From Rachycentron canadum (taxonomy: Eukaryota; Chordata; Actinopteri; Carangiformes; Rachycentridae), in assembly GCA_038496675.1 (NCBI GenBank), contig CM076651.1, positions 19,164,640 to 19,228,639 on the forward strand: a stretch of DNA of 64,000 nt. The letters are read 5' to 3'. The first letter of the stretch is position 1, and each line of letters opens with the position of its first letter. Positions 38,958 to 50,100 of this stretch are shown here, one piece after another. Under the pieces are notes generated by a model, which was not told where the DNA came from, did not search any database, and saw only the letters and a program-made list of their open reading frames with translations. Position numbers and translations under genes: made by a program.

Positions 38958-41900
38958 AATGTAAAATAAACCAGCCTTCACCTGGAAGGCCTGGGCTACA
39001 CCAGCCCTTCTGAAGTGCCCTTGTGCAAGACACTGAACCCCTGCAGGAGTGCTGCTGTAGCTGGACATAATCCAAAACCCTAACACAAAACAAAAAGGAG
39101 AACAAACTAAGCTGGAAGTCCAAATCACTGGATGTGCCAAGACACAGTGGTACTAACAATTGCCACTGACAGTTGTAAACCTTCTTCATGAAAGGAGAAA
39201 TTCTATATAATAATTACTAGAATAAGACAGACCTGTCAGCGTGCTGCTATCAGCTTATTGTCATATCACATCACATCTGCTCAACAGTCGTCCAACCAGA
39301 TACACAAAAGCCGTCTGTAAAAGCTACAGTGAGGTTTTATTATCTTTGCACATTTTTTTTCTCCATTTACTTGTCAATGTATTGTTATGTGGAAATTATT
39401 TCATCATTTTATGGCCTCATCTAGTCAGTTTGTCCAATCAATAGGAAGGAAAAAACATGCTGTCAACATCTCTGGCATTATGTCTTCAGTAGTAAGGATT
39501 TTCAATGAACTGCTGACACTGAGTTGTTGAGACTATCAAACTGTAGCTATAGTTTTAATTTTGTTTTCAATTGTGTGAGCACCAAAAAAAAAAAAAAAAA
39601 AAAAATCCTTTCACTATTATTGGCGTCACAGGAAATCTCAGAAACAATTTATCAAAATCTGGACAAAAAAACAAACAAAATCTATCTGCATCGCTAGATA
39701 CCACTTGAGGCCAGTGGCAATTTTTGTTCTTCTTTGGGTGAGTCAACCCTTTAATCTACAATAAAATAATTCAATGTATGCGCTGTTTTTGTAAAAACTT
39801 GAGAGCCACATTTCTAAATCAAACTAAAAATCAAAGAAAATGTTTTGTAAACTTTGGCCTGCAAAACCACAAATGTCAATAACTGCAAAAGGCCTGACTG
39901 CTGAACCACAGCACAAACTACTGGAGCTCTCTGGCATCCTCTGCCTGAGTCCTGCTGAAACTGCACCAGTCAGCAGATCACTCCCTGAGCTGCCACACAG
40001 AGAAAGACGCACGGGTGTAAATAATAAAATGAATTGATGATGGCTGAATTCAATTTAGCTGCTTCAGTTTCAGGGTCGTGGTGTTGTTCATGCTGATTCG
40101 CCATCACACTGTCATGGCTTATTGAAACAGTTGAAAAGAAAAAAGCCATCATTAAATGTTAGTATTAACATCTGTGCTTTCCCTTCCTTGAGTCAATATG
40201 TCTGCTGTGAAAAAGGCCTGTTAGTCACATCAGCGTGTAATTCAGGCCCCTTTAAATATTAAGGTGGTTATAAATGCAGTATCTGTTTATTCCAAGGACA
40301 TACCTCTGGAGAAATTCAGAAATCACGTCATTCCATAATAGGCAACATATATATATATATATGTATATATTTTTTTTAAGATGTCCTCCTAATCCACCTC
40401 CTTCAGTGCTCCCTGAGGCCGTATATTGTAAAAAAGAGTGAAACATTTGTTTTTGCAGCTCATGTAAATTTATTTGTTATTTTTCATTAAAATATACACT
40501 CAAGACGAAGGGTATCTAAATCATTTTTAGTTACAGAAAGAGATCGTATGTACAGAGGTGCATCTGATTGTACAACAGAAAATTCATGAATCATACATTT
40601 ATATATATTATGAACAAGAAAATGACATTTTCTCTCTCCTCTCCCAGGTTGAGGATCCTCTCTCATATCGAAAGTCCACCAAGAATTCCAAATGTCCATT
40701 CTCTGGACATCTTTACCTTCATTTGCAAAAGATAATTTAATCTTTACAGCCTTGGACATGTTTAAGTAAATTTTAGTATCATTAAGGGAACCAGAATAAT
40801 TATAAACTTTAATATAAGATTTTTAATGATGCTTCGCACTCTTTGAATTTTCCCCAGACAATTTTTGCCAACAATGTTGAGGAAAGTGACGAGGACACAG
40901 AGAGCAGATGTTATATAGAATGCAATCCGAGTTTTCTTTACAGCCAATAATATAATCTTTTCCCATTGTAGTGAAACCACATTATTAAAAGGTGCAGAGC
41001 TGCATGTAGAGACAGTTTAGACAATGCAAGGTCACACTGCTGCTCCAGGTACCACCTCCAAAAGGTGACACTTTGAAAAGATATTTAGAAGTGATGCATT
41101 TTATGGCAGATTTTAGCATCAATATCATGGTCAAGATTAAAACATGTACTTACTTTGCTTGAACTATTCCAAAAGATCTGAAGTGTCCCATGTAAGAAAG
41201 CTTTGACAACACCATTGACACTACTCAAGCCAAATTACATATTGCCTGCCATCAGTAATAGGTACACGTACGAAAATCTAGTACAATGATCTACAACAGG
41301 GCTACCCACCAGTGCAATGACAGACGTACCACAGTCGCTTCATTAAATCAAGTATAAATCTTCATCAGAGTGCATGGCTTTAGGTTGGTGAAATGACAGC
41401 CAGATGACACTACAGTGTCTTTTAAACTAATAAATACTCACTTTGTGGTCAGTTAAAAGTGATGCAAGTCCAGGTTAGTTCACATCCAAAGGCTTTGTCT
41501 CGACTCCGTCCAGCGTTATCTCCCAGATCTCCCATTTTGGTGAAAACAAAAGCTAGGGCACACTGCACAGCAACTTCATTGTTGTTTGTGTAATTGCTCT
41601 GTCTGAGTTTAACTTACAGATCTCCCAACCCTCAAATGCACATCTCAGTGCAGAGCAAACAGGGTTTAAAGGTATCCACCATTTCACAGGAGTAAAACCT
41701 ACAGTTACCTACAGCCAAAACCTCAAACTAATTCAAAAATGGTTGAAGATTAGCAGCTAATTTAAAGTCACTGGCTGGCAAAGTGCCAACAACCATTGTT
41801 CAAGAAGAATTTCATGGATTAAAAATGTGTTTTGAAATTGAGCTCTTCTAATACATATATTATTCCTTTAAACTGGCTAGATCCAAACTGAACTGAACAC

Positions 41901-43149
41901 AATCCAATTAATGACACTGAGCAGTTTGTTATCTAGAAATGAAAAAAAGCAAAGATTTTCAGTGGCTTCAGATTTCATGAAAAATCTTCAGAGTGGCTGA
42001 AACTCTGCCTTGCATATGGTGTTTTCACTTTTGATGACATCTAAGAGTCAAATCCTAAATACCTGAAGCTTTTTAAATATTTAAAGCCACTGTGAAGGCT
42101 ACATAAGATAACATCTTGGATTGCATTCACACAGACGCAGAAGGAAAGTGATTTTTTTTTTTAGCCCGAAATGACACACGGAGCCAGCTTTGAAATTAGA
42201 GGCAGCCAAGAGATTTAAAAGTACAGTTGCCTGTGTTTTTTTAAATTGATGGACAGTCTGAGACAATCTGAGCGGAAAAAGCGACAGTCATTACTCCTGA
42301 CAACTATCCTCAAGCAGCATTTGAGCTTAAAATCCAAATGCTCCAGTGGGGCTGGTCAGAATTTGTCTGCACTGGTCATCTCCCGACGAGTCAGAAAAGC
42401 TTTGACTTGAAAAAGAATTCATGCTGAGTAAACTGAATAAATAAACATAAAAAGACAGACAGATGTGATGCTGCACACCCTTCATTTAGCCTATTGTGAA
42501 GGAATCTGATGTTTGTTGCATAAGATTAAAAAATAAGACTTTCTGTTCCTGTGCAAAAGTCACTGTCTTCTGAGCAGTTGAAATCAGTCTCTTCATATTC
42601 ACAGAGACAGAGAGAGAAACATCGCCCCCCTGTGGTTGAGGAGAGGTTAGTGCAATCTGAACCAAGCAGGCTGGACGGATAACAACACACGATTCGCCCT
42701 GTAAAGTGGGAGAAGAGGGTGTCTACCCTCACATCTTCAAGGATCTGTTTGTGTATGTGTTTGTATTTGTGTGTTCAGGGCACTTGATCAAGCGTCTCCA
42801 AAATTGGTTAATTTTAGAGATTTTGTAAGAAGAAGTAAGGTTGCCTTAAAAGAAAAAGAGAGGAGAAAAACCTCAGACTAGAGAGCGGATCAAGCGCAAT
42901 TCGTTTGAGATCTCACAACAGAAACATGGTCACCTTCAAACAATGAACAAACGGAGGGACTATGAGCGCCAATCATCCAGCATGCCTAGTAGCAATGTTT
43001 CCAGTATTCCAGAGGTGCACTTTATCTTCACTGCAGTGTGTGTGTGGTACCTGCAGAGGGGTGGAGCTACTTGCAGACAGCCTCGGCCAGAATGTGCTTG
43101 ATGTTGGATCTTTGCAGCTGGGATGTGTTTTTGCACCAGACATGCAGGG
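38958..43149. other. Convergent intergenic region (3' ends of hyal-like and borcs6)
   Basis: No coding exon. It holds the 3' UTRs of both genes (lengths unknown), an A-run at 39584-39605, a (TA)n tract at 40347-40371 and candidate poly(A) signals near 39760 (plus strand) and 40468 (minus strand). Confidence 0.5.
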
Positions 43150-43275
43150 TTACTTGCAGATCGCCTCCAGAGCGTCCAGGGTGCGTTTGATGTCACGGAT
43201 CTGTGTGGCCAGGGTGTGTATGGGCTGCATGGAACGATCCAACTCCTCACAGCGAGCCATCAGCGTGTACATGCC
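43150..43275 (-). other. borcs6: borcs6 terminal coding exon
   Basis: Acceptor ttgctcccacag, 41 codons and a TAA stop. It encodes MYTLMARCEELDRSMQPIHT and the terminal IRDIKRTLDALEAICK, the most conserved segment of the family. The 3' UTR continues to lower coordinates; a candidate minus-strand AATAAA lies near 40468-40473. Confidence 0.9.
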
Positions 43276-43613
43276 CTGTGGGAGCAAAAAAAAAAAAAAG
43301 AGGATAAGCAATGAAAAAACTAATATATTAATATAGACCTCAGCCACATCAGTAGTCGATAAAACTATGTAATATGACAAGAATTGCAATTTCAAGAGTT
43401 CTTCTGATCCAAAATTCTTGAGATAGAAAACAAAGATTTCTAAAACATTGTCCATCACTTGTACTGATTTTACTGACAACACCATTAATAAACCCCCGCG
43501 AGTGAAACAAGCATAAGTGATTATTGACAGTGTCGTCAATAAAGCAAGTGATGGACAATGTGGGGAATTCTTTGTTTCCACATGACAAGAATTGTGTCTT
43601 CTGCCAAAGGAAA

Positions 43614-43690
<77 letters not shown>

Positions 43691-45086
43691 GAACATCACA
43701 CACACACACACACACACTATGTGTCACCTTTATACTCATGTCCACAGACTCTCCCAGGCTGTCAACTGAGTCTCTGTAGGTCTGGATGTAGCCCACACTC
43801 AGAGCTGTCATCTGGATGAACAGACAGACAGAATCAATCAATCACACACTGAAACAAAGGACGTACAAGTGAGAGATATGTGTGCGAGCCACAAGGGCAA
43901 TGGGCTATAAAATGTGATGTGTATGTGCATAAATACATTTACATCATAGAAATACACAAAGAAATGATGAGGCTAAATTCAGTCTGTACCATGAACCGGG
44001 TCATGTGAGACTCACATTCTGAATGGTTCCATTGAGACTCCGCATCATCATCTCCACACTGTGCGCCACTTCCTGTGTGTGTCTCTGAAGGTCCAAAAGG
44101 ACAGCGGGGTCGATAGGTGGGATATCTGCTGGTCTCCGAGACAACCCCCGACTTCGGTAAATGGGACCAGAACAGTCCGCTGGTAAATAAGAATTAAAGA
44201 AAATGGAATTAAAGGTATAATATACAATTATTTTGCTGCAACTCATTATTTATTTATTTTCATACTGATTATTATTTGGCTCATCTATTAATAGTTAAAT
44301 ATTTAAAATGTTAAACAAAATAGTAAAAAATAGTCACACATTTGAAAAACTGGAAGCAACTAGTGTTTGCATTTGTGTTCAATTAATGACAAATAACTAT
44401 AAGAACTGTTGATAATTTAATATTCTGTTGATTTACTAATTGAAACATTATTTCAGGACGACACACACACACACTCAAACAGATCACACAGACAGAGAGG
44501 CACAAAAAGAAAAAAGAAACTGTGCTGAACGAGGAAAAGAGATGAAAGACGCATTATACACAAGTGCAACTGAAGAATAGTTCCCATTTGAAGAAACACC
44601 TGCTCTTATAAAAAGACTGCCTGCACAAATTTAAATAAATTATGGCACTTAACCAACAGAACATTTTTGTCTCAACTCATTAAATCCTGGAATACAGAAA
44701 ACACGGGTGGCCAATGGAGCACAGAAACTGAAAAAGATGCCTTTCAGAGTGCAGCAGCCCCTCAGTAATAAATCCCTCCAGTCTAAACAAAGTCTGTGAG
44801 TCATCCATCGTAATTGAATCAGCAGGTAGAGGGAATGAGCTGCCGCAGAGGGCATACCGACTATGATCCTGTGTTTAAATTGAGTGGCTAGTTTGGCTGA
44901 CACTCTAATCCAGGGGGATTTTTCACTGAATGAAGGGCAGCGGTTCATTGTCTTTCTCTTGGAAAATTTGACAAGACAGATGGCTGTTTATGGACCGGCT
45001 GGACTTGGTCAACCTGCTGAAATTACATTATTTTTACATTATTATTTATATGTGTGACCTTTTTTACAAAAAAAAAATAAAATAAA

Positions 45087-45128
<42 letters not shown>

Positions 45129-48100
45129 TTTTCAATTTCTAGAGTTGAGTCCCTGAAGCCTCATTAAAACACCATTTGCAGCTAATTTAATCTACCCAGA
45201 TCAAGCAGGACGATGGAGAGCACAATACAAAAGTTTCAAGAGTTGCCATCACATTTCAATAATTTGGTTAAAAATCTCACTATACATGAGTGAACTGGTT
45301 TGGGATCCTGTGAGCAAACCTGTGGTTTTCTGGTGTAAAGAAAGGTTTCTCTGACCTCGACTAAAACGTAACGCACAACACATGACAGCAAGCTAAATTT
45401 AAAAATTAAGAGGAACAGTGAAAGTACAGAGAAAGAATGTACCAACAGCATCTGCACGACATCAGATAACCTCACAGACAGCTGTCTAACAAGGTCGGAT
45501 AGTTATCAAGGAGGTTGTTGAGCCACATTCCAATGCTGTTTTTTGGTGCTTGTGAAATAGCTGCTATGGGGAAGATGCTTGAAAGGTTGAAGCAAGTGAA
45601 AAACCTGGAAAAAGGTGTTATGTGCCGTGTTTCTTCTGTGTTCACCATGAGAATTGAGATTTTTTGTTGCATTAAATAAGCAGCAAATTAATCCTACCTG
45701 TAACCCAACTGTGTTTATTCTATCCTTTGCTCCAACAACCCCATTTCACAATCATGTTTGTCAAAGTTTCTATCCATTCTAACAAAAAAGCAGCGTTTCC
45801 GCTCTGAACTTAAAATTTTACATTTTGTCTGTAATAAAGAGCAACTGTAGAGTTTCTGTTGTTGTCTTTTCTTCATGTTAACTGTAATCGTGTCTTCAGA
45901 GCCTTCCCATTTTACCAAATCAAGAAGCTGATGTGAAAACCTTCAAAATAAAAGAGAATAATAAAATTCACATACACTTATGAAAGAGCATTAGAAATGG
46001 GCATAAATGAGGAAAAATTTGATTAAAACCAGATCAGGGAATTTGCCAATGCTGCTGCCTTGTCAGCACTGCAGGGCTGTGGATGATGAAGGTAGATTTA
46101 GATAAAGGCCTCCATCAGTTCATTGTTAACCAACAGAAATAATTCATTTGCTTAATATACTGCATTGATTCTCCATTACTTTTTATGGTTTAAACATGAC
46201 CAAAGCTATGCATAAATGATGAGTGATGGCTGTTTGGGTGTGTTAAACTGTACAAGGGGAAACTGGCTGTAAATCTGCCTGAGACTCAGGTGAATTGCAC
46301 TGCAGTTTAGCACCAATACCATTAACTGGCTGATATGCCATTTCTGACAGCTCCTTCAGCAAAGCAAAATACAAGCAGTTCATCTGTCTCCTGACCCACA
46401 AATATAAAGCCGTGATGAAAGCAGCCTTGATCGCTGCACTCTGTTTACACAGTCAACATTGGTACATACTGTAAATGAAATATACACACATTTTCTCTAA
46501 TGCACAAAAATACAAGCTAACCTCTCTGTAAAACACACCCATTTAAGGACCTTTAAACTATTGAGTGAGATTTCTGCCAATTGCGTTATGAATTGCAGTC
46601 ATAAAAAAGTAAAATCTTGTTAAGTTTGCTTCTATCCCACACTCACAGTCACTGCAGTCCAGACTGGGCTTGGAACTCATCTTGATCTTCTGCTCCAGGT
46701 TTTTGGTGATGAAGTTGGTCAGGTCTCCCTCATGGCTAACTGTCCCCTCTAGCTCCAGAGCAGAGGAGATTGTGGCTCGTCTGCCTTCTGACTGGCCACC
46801 TCTGCCCCCTCCCCGGACACCTGAACCACCTATGAAGAATATCCCAACATCATTGAAATATTATATAGAAACACAGGCAGTTATTACAGACTTATTTCAA
46901 GTTAAGATTTCCACAAATTTTTTTTAACTTTAATGGTTTACTATATGAATTTTCACATTCAGGCAAATAAGGAGAGAGACTATAACTAGACAGATAACTA
47001 CCTCCACATGCTTGGCTGATCTCATCCAGGCTCTTGCTGTCCTGCATCCCCCGGACATTGCGAACCCAGACCTGGGCCATTACATGGGGAGGGCAGGTGG
47101 CATCATCTGAAGGAAGAAGAGGAGGGGGGGGAGAAGAAGAGGAGGAGGTGCTAGGACCAGGGGCTGAGGACGAATAATGTTGCGAAGACTAAAACAAAGG
47201 GAAAGAGGTGAATAAAAGTAGAGAACAAGAGGAAGTGAAAAAGAGAAGTTAAATTACTGCTTAATACATCACACTGACAAATCACTGTGAAACCAGCCCA
47301 GGACCTATACATTTCTATTGCTGCTTATTGTCCCACCCTTCTCTCTGATGGACAGCTTATAACTCTACCCTCAAATTTACATATTTGGAAATATTGACTG
47401 ATCAGCATGCTGTGGTTCATTTGAAAAATGGTGTCTCTTTAGAGTCTATTTAAAAACAGTTGAGCTCAGAAGCACTTTCTTACACTGGCTTTAGTTCAGA
47501 TTATGCTCATTATATTGATTGACTGTTTTTCTCTCTTATTTCCATGAAGCGCTCCATTGTACCTGATATATATACGCTAATAAAGGTGAAATGTCAGGAG
47601 AATAATCCTACAGTTCACTAACCCCCATCTGTGTTCGCCCTCCTGCATACTGATTCCTCCACTTGTTTTCAGTCTTCTCAGCATCCTCCTCATCCTGTTT
47701 CTCCTTCTCTCCATCTTCCTCCTCCTCTCGGCTATCAGTGTCTCCATCTACAGTCTCTGTTTGCTGTCTGTCTGTGATGACAGGGCCTGCTTGCTGAGAT
47801 GAGTCTTTGGAGTATGTGGAGCCCCACAGCAGAGCTGCACCAGGAGGCTCGACAGCTTTAGAGGCCTCAGGAATGTCTCTGGTGATGGATCGTGATTCTG
47901 AGTTTCCTGTGCATGTGGCACTGGAGAGGGAGGGGTCTGTTCTCCAGGGAGTGTGCAATGATAAATTAGACATTCTCTCATTAATGGCCATCTCTGTATC
48001 CAAGCAGCCTTTGCCATCATAAACTCTGTTTTCCGCATCTACATGGTTCTCTGTGTATCTGAAGGAGCTGTCCTCTGATGCCTCCCCACAAGCCGCTCTG

Positions 48101-48216
48101 CTCCCACCACATTTCCCAGAGACTGAAACATGAGGGCCGTTCTCAGAAGCAACAGGTATGACAACTCCATTAGCTGTTTCTGGCACTTCTGTGCCAATCA
48201 CAGGGGAGAGACTCAT
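43150..48216 (-). CDS. borcs6: BLOC-1-related complex (BORC) subunit 6, six coding exons
   Basis: Minus-strand coding exons 48216-47623, 47188-47002, 46829-46647, 44179-44016, 43811-43728 and 43275-43150 join in frame to about 445 residues. BORC sits on the cytosolic face of lysosomes and recruits ARL8, which links lysosomes to kinesins and peripheral positioning; BORCS6 (C17orf59, lyspersin) is one of its eight subunits. The C-terminal third holds the conserved helical region: IDPAVLLDLQRHTQEVAHSV, TYRDSVDSLGESVDMSIK, then MYTLMARCEELDRSMQP and IRDIKRTLDALEAICK. The N-terminal half is low-complexity: Ser/Thr-rich, then an EEEEDGEKEKQDEEDAEK acidic run, then a Ser/Pro-rich patch. It is longer than the human protein (about 357 residues as I recall), mainly in this disordered part. 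All junction phases agree (0, 1, 1, 0, 0), supporting an intact gene. Confidence 0.9.
43401..43603. mobile_element. Long inverted repeat (MITE-like hairpin) in last borcs6 intron
   Basis: Left arm about 43401-43490 and right arm about 43512-43603 are reverse complements with scattered mismatches. The best core is CATTGTCCATCACTTG at 43445-43460 against CAAGTGATGGACAATG at 43545-43560, extending through AACAAAG and AATTCTTG words. There is no coding capacity. Confidence 0.7.
43616..43718. repeat. (CA)n microsatellites in last borcs6 intron
   Basis: About 37 CA units at 43616-43689, then GAACAT and about 10 more at 43698-43718. In borcs6 orientation this is (TG)n directly after the exon 5 donor. 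Confidence 0.95.
43728..43811 (-). other. borcs6: borcs6 coding exon 5
   Basis: Acceptor tgttcatccag, donor ATAAAG|gtgaca, 84 bp, phase 0 at both ends. It encodes MTALSVGYIQTYRDSVDSLG and ESVDMSIK. The donor is followed within 10 bases by TG repeats. Confidence 0.87.
44016..44179 (-). other. borcs6: borcs6 coding exon 4
   Basis: Acceptor ttatttaccag, donor CAGAAT|gtgagt, 164 bp. It encodes the start of the conserved helical core (PPIDPAVLLDLQRHTQEVAH, then SVEMMMRSLNGTIQN). Confidence 0.87.
45096..45126. repeat. (TA)n(CA)n microsatellite in borcs6 intron
   Basis: A short ATATAT run followed by about 14 CA units in the large intron between coding exons 3 and 4 (44180-46646). Confidence 0.9.
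46647..46829 (-). other. borcs6: borcs6 coding exon 3
   Basis: Acceptor attcttcatag, donor GTGACT|gtgagt, 183 bp. It encodes a Gly/Arg-rich GVRGGGRGGQSEGRR stretch followed by SALELEGTVSHEGDLTNFI and EQKIKMSSKPS. Confidence 0.82.
47002..47188 (-). other. borcs6: borcs6 coding exon 2
   Basis: Acceptor gttttag, donor GTGGAG|gtagtt, 187 bp, leaving phase 1. It encodes a Ser/Pro-rich homopolymeric patch followed by the ordered HVMAQVWVRNVRGMQDSKSL segment. Confidence 0.82.
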
Positions 48217-48227
48217 CCCTCCACCTG
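47623..48227 (-). other. borcs6: borcs6 first coding exon
   Basis: Begins after acceptor cttcaccag; ATG at 48216-48214; ends ...CAGATGGGG|gttagt at 47623. It encodes 198 residues without recognisable domains: polar, Ser/Thr-rich, then a strongly acidic Glu/Asp/Lys run at about residues 163-182. It is the least conserved part of the protein. Confidence 0.8.
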
Positions 48228-48610
48228 CTGGTGAAGAAAGAGAAAATGTTAGAGGATGAGGTTCTGCTTTTTAAATCTAATTTTATCTTTGACTCGAGGA
48301 GTGTTCAACCATATGCCAAAAGGATCCTGACATCTACCACTGCTAACTGGGGCTAGACCTCATTTGAAAGGTCTCAGTGGCAACCAGTGCTAATTTGATA
48401 CCTGGGTTTTGCTACTGAAAATGCTTTTTTCATAACTTGATTTAGGGAATTTTAACAAATGAATAACACCTTCTCCCTGCTCAGTGCATCACTGTTAATT
48501 TCAGCTAAATAATAGTCTATATCATTTTTCATTGTTCAATGCTCCAGATATATTTAGGTTGGAATTTGAAAGTTTAGAGGCTCAAAACCATTTCAAGGGG
48601 TGTGGGAAAC

Positions 48611-48655
48611 CAATAAAATCTTTTATAACGGTAAGTGCAATTTTTTTATATGCAC

Positions 48656-48690
<35 letters not shown>

Positions 48691-48732
48691 CAGCACATCA
48701 CAAAATTGCACTTATCGTTATAAGATTTTATC
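48611..48732. mobile_element. Inverted repeat (MITE-like hairpin) in borcs6 intron 1
   Basis: The arm at 48611-48645 (CAATAAAATCTT-TTATAACGGTAAGTGCAATT) is mirrored by the arm at 48701-48732 (AAAATTGCACTTATCGTTAT-AAGATTTTATCG reversed). The loop is (TG)n(TA)n; a TATATACACACA tract follows. Confidence 0.7.
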
Positions 48733-49479
48733 GTGTGTATGTATATATACACACACACACACACACTATATATGCATAGTAAATTGTCTGGAATTTCATT
48801 TAAGAAATAAATTATTCATGGGATTCAACTGCAAGATGGGAATGTATTGCTGTTAACTCCATATTTCCAGATTCAAGGTACATAACCACAATGAAGTTGA
48901 AACTTTGTAAAGTATATTTCACCATAAAGTATTCCTGTCCACATAACAGATATAAGTAAGGCAGCGCTACAGTGGTGTAAGCTGTTTGACAAAAAGGCTG
49001 GATTCTCTTCAGAGACACAAGTAATAAGAAGGTTGTGTTTTGACTCTTGTCTGAAGTAAAAGATTGTGATAATAAGATCATTTTGATTCAGAGCAGGGTG
49101 ATGTTGTGAGGATTGGGACCTTAACATATGAGTAACATGTTCATGGTGCAGCACAAGATTTGTCATGCGACTAGTTTGTTCATCAGCCCTCAGATCTCAA
49201 ACCGGGACCTTCAGCCTGGGTGTCTTGATGTCAAGACATTAACTCCAACTAGACATTTACTCTTTAGACGCCTTTGAATCCCATTGTTTCTTTATTGATC
49301 AGGACTGTTGAGTCATGCCAGCTGTTGTGTGGGGCGGTGCGGTGAATAAATGACTGATCTTTTATCATAAATGTGAAATGACGTAATGATAGACTACTTA
49401 GCCTAGGTTAGCTTAATGTAAGCTAACTTAGTGTCAACATTAGCTTTAATTCTCCAGACTTTATGCGAACAACGCCTGA

Positions 49480-50100
49480 GAAGGATGAACACCAGTCCGC
49501 GGACGCTGTTTAACAGACAAGAGGCAACAAAGAAAACACGAAAAGTGCCCGTAGGGCGGTGAGGAAGTTGATGTGTTGCTGTCTTTAGCCGCCTTGCTAA
49601 CTCGCTGTCAACGGTGAATGTTGTTAAATGGTGTTAGCACTGGCGGCTAACGTTAGCTGCCAAGGCCGTTAAACCACAATGTTTTCACGGGTCGCTTTTT
49701 CTTGTCTGACTCTGGTTCACGACAAAATGCATGCATACATTAAAACGTGTGCTTATCTATTGTTAAGGATATATATCAGCATCATGGAGCTCTGTATAAT
49801 GAAGAAAACACTCACCGGAGCAGTTTGTGTCCAGGAAAATATATGCAACAACCAAGTCCGTCCTAAAAAATCCTTCCCCTCAACTCCTAACACAACAGTT
49901 CCGTCTTAGTAAAGACGCTCAGACGATAAGATTCAAAACTGCCCACTGTTGTCTCACAACATCACATGTAAAATCAAATCACGAGCAGCAATATTTAAGG
50001 AAATAATCATAACAATTCCCTGACTCACATGCCCTCTCTGCTCACGTGTAACTAACCAGAAGAGGAAATGTGGTTTGTGCTGAGTCAAAGTGTGAATACT
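49480..50100 (-). promoter_or_regulatory. borcs6: Putative borcs6 promoter region
   Basis: The area around the non-coding exon is richer in CpG than its surroundings (for example GTCCGCGGACG near 49496, GGGCGG near 49553). Upstream of the exon are CACGTG at 50043-50048 and TGACTCA (50021-50027) and TGAGTCA (50081-50087). No TATA box is obvious at a fixed distance. Confidence 0.4.
49816..49910 (-). other. borcs6: borcs6 non-coding first exon (5' UTR)
   Basis: On the minus strand CTGCTCCG|gtgagt gives a consensus donor at 49815/49814, and the facing acceptor cttcaccag sits at 48228 (or at 48225) just upstream of the coding ATG at 48216. The left limit (about 49910) is a guess at the transcription start, placed where base composition changes. 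Confidence 0.55.

Noticed and set aside
43616..43718. Regularly repeated units as a CRISPR array
   Set aside because: Dinucleotide microsatellite in a vertebrate genome; no spacers.
43349..43841. Long frames through the (CA)n tract near borcs6
   Set aside because: Microsatellite translation. Only 43150-43275 and 43728-43811 are real exon parts, on the minus strand.
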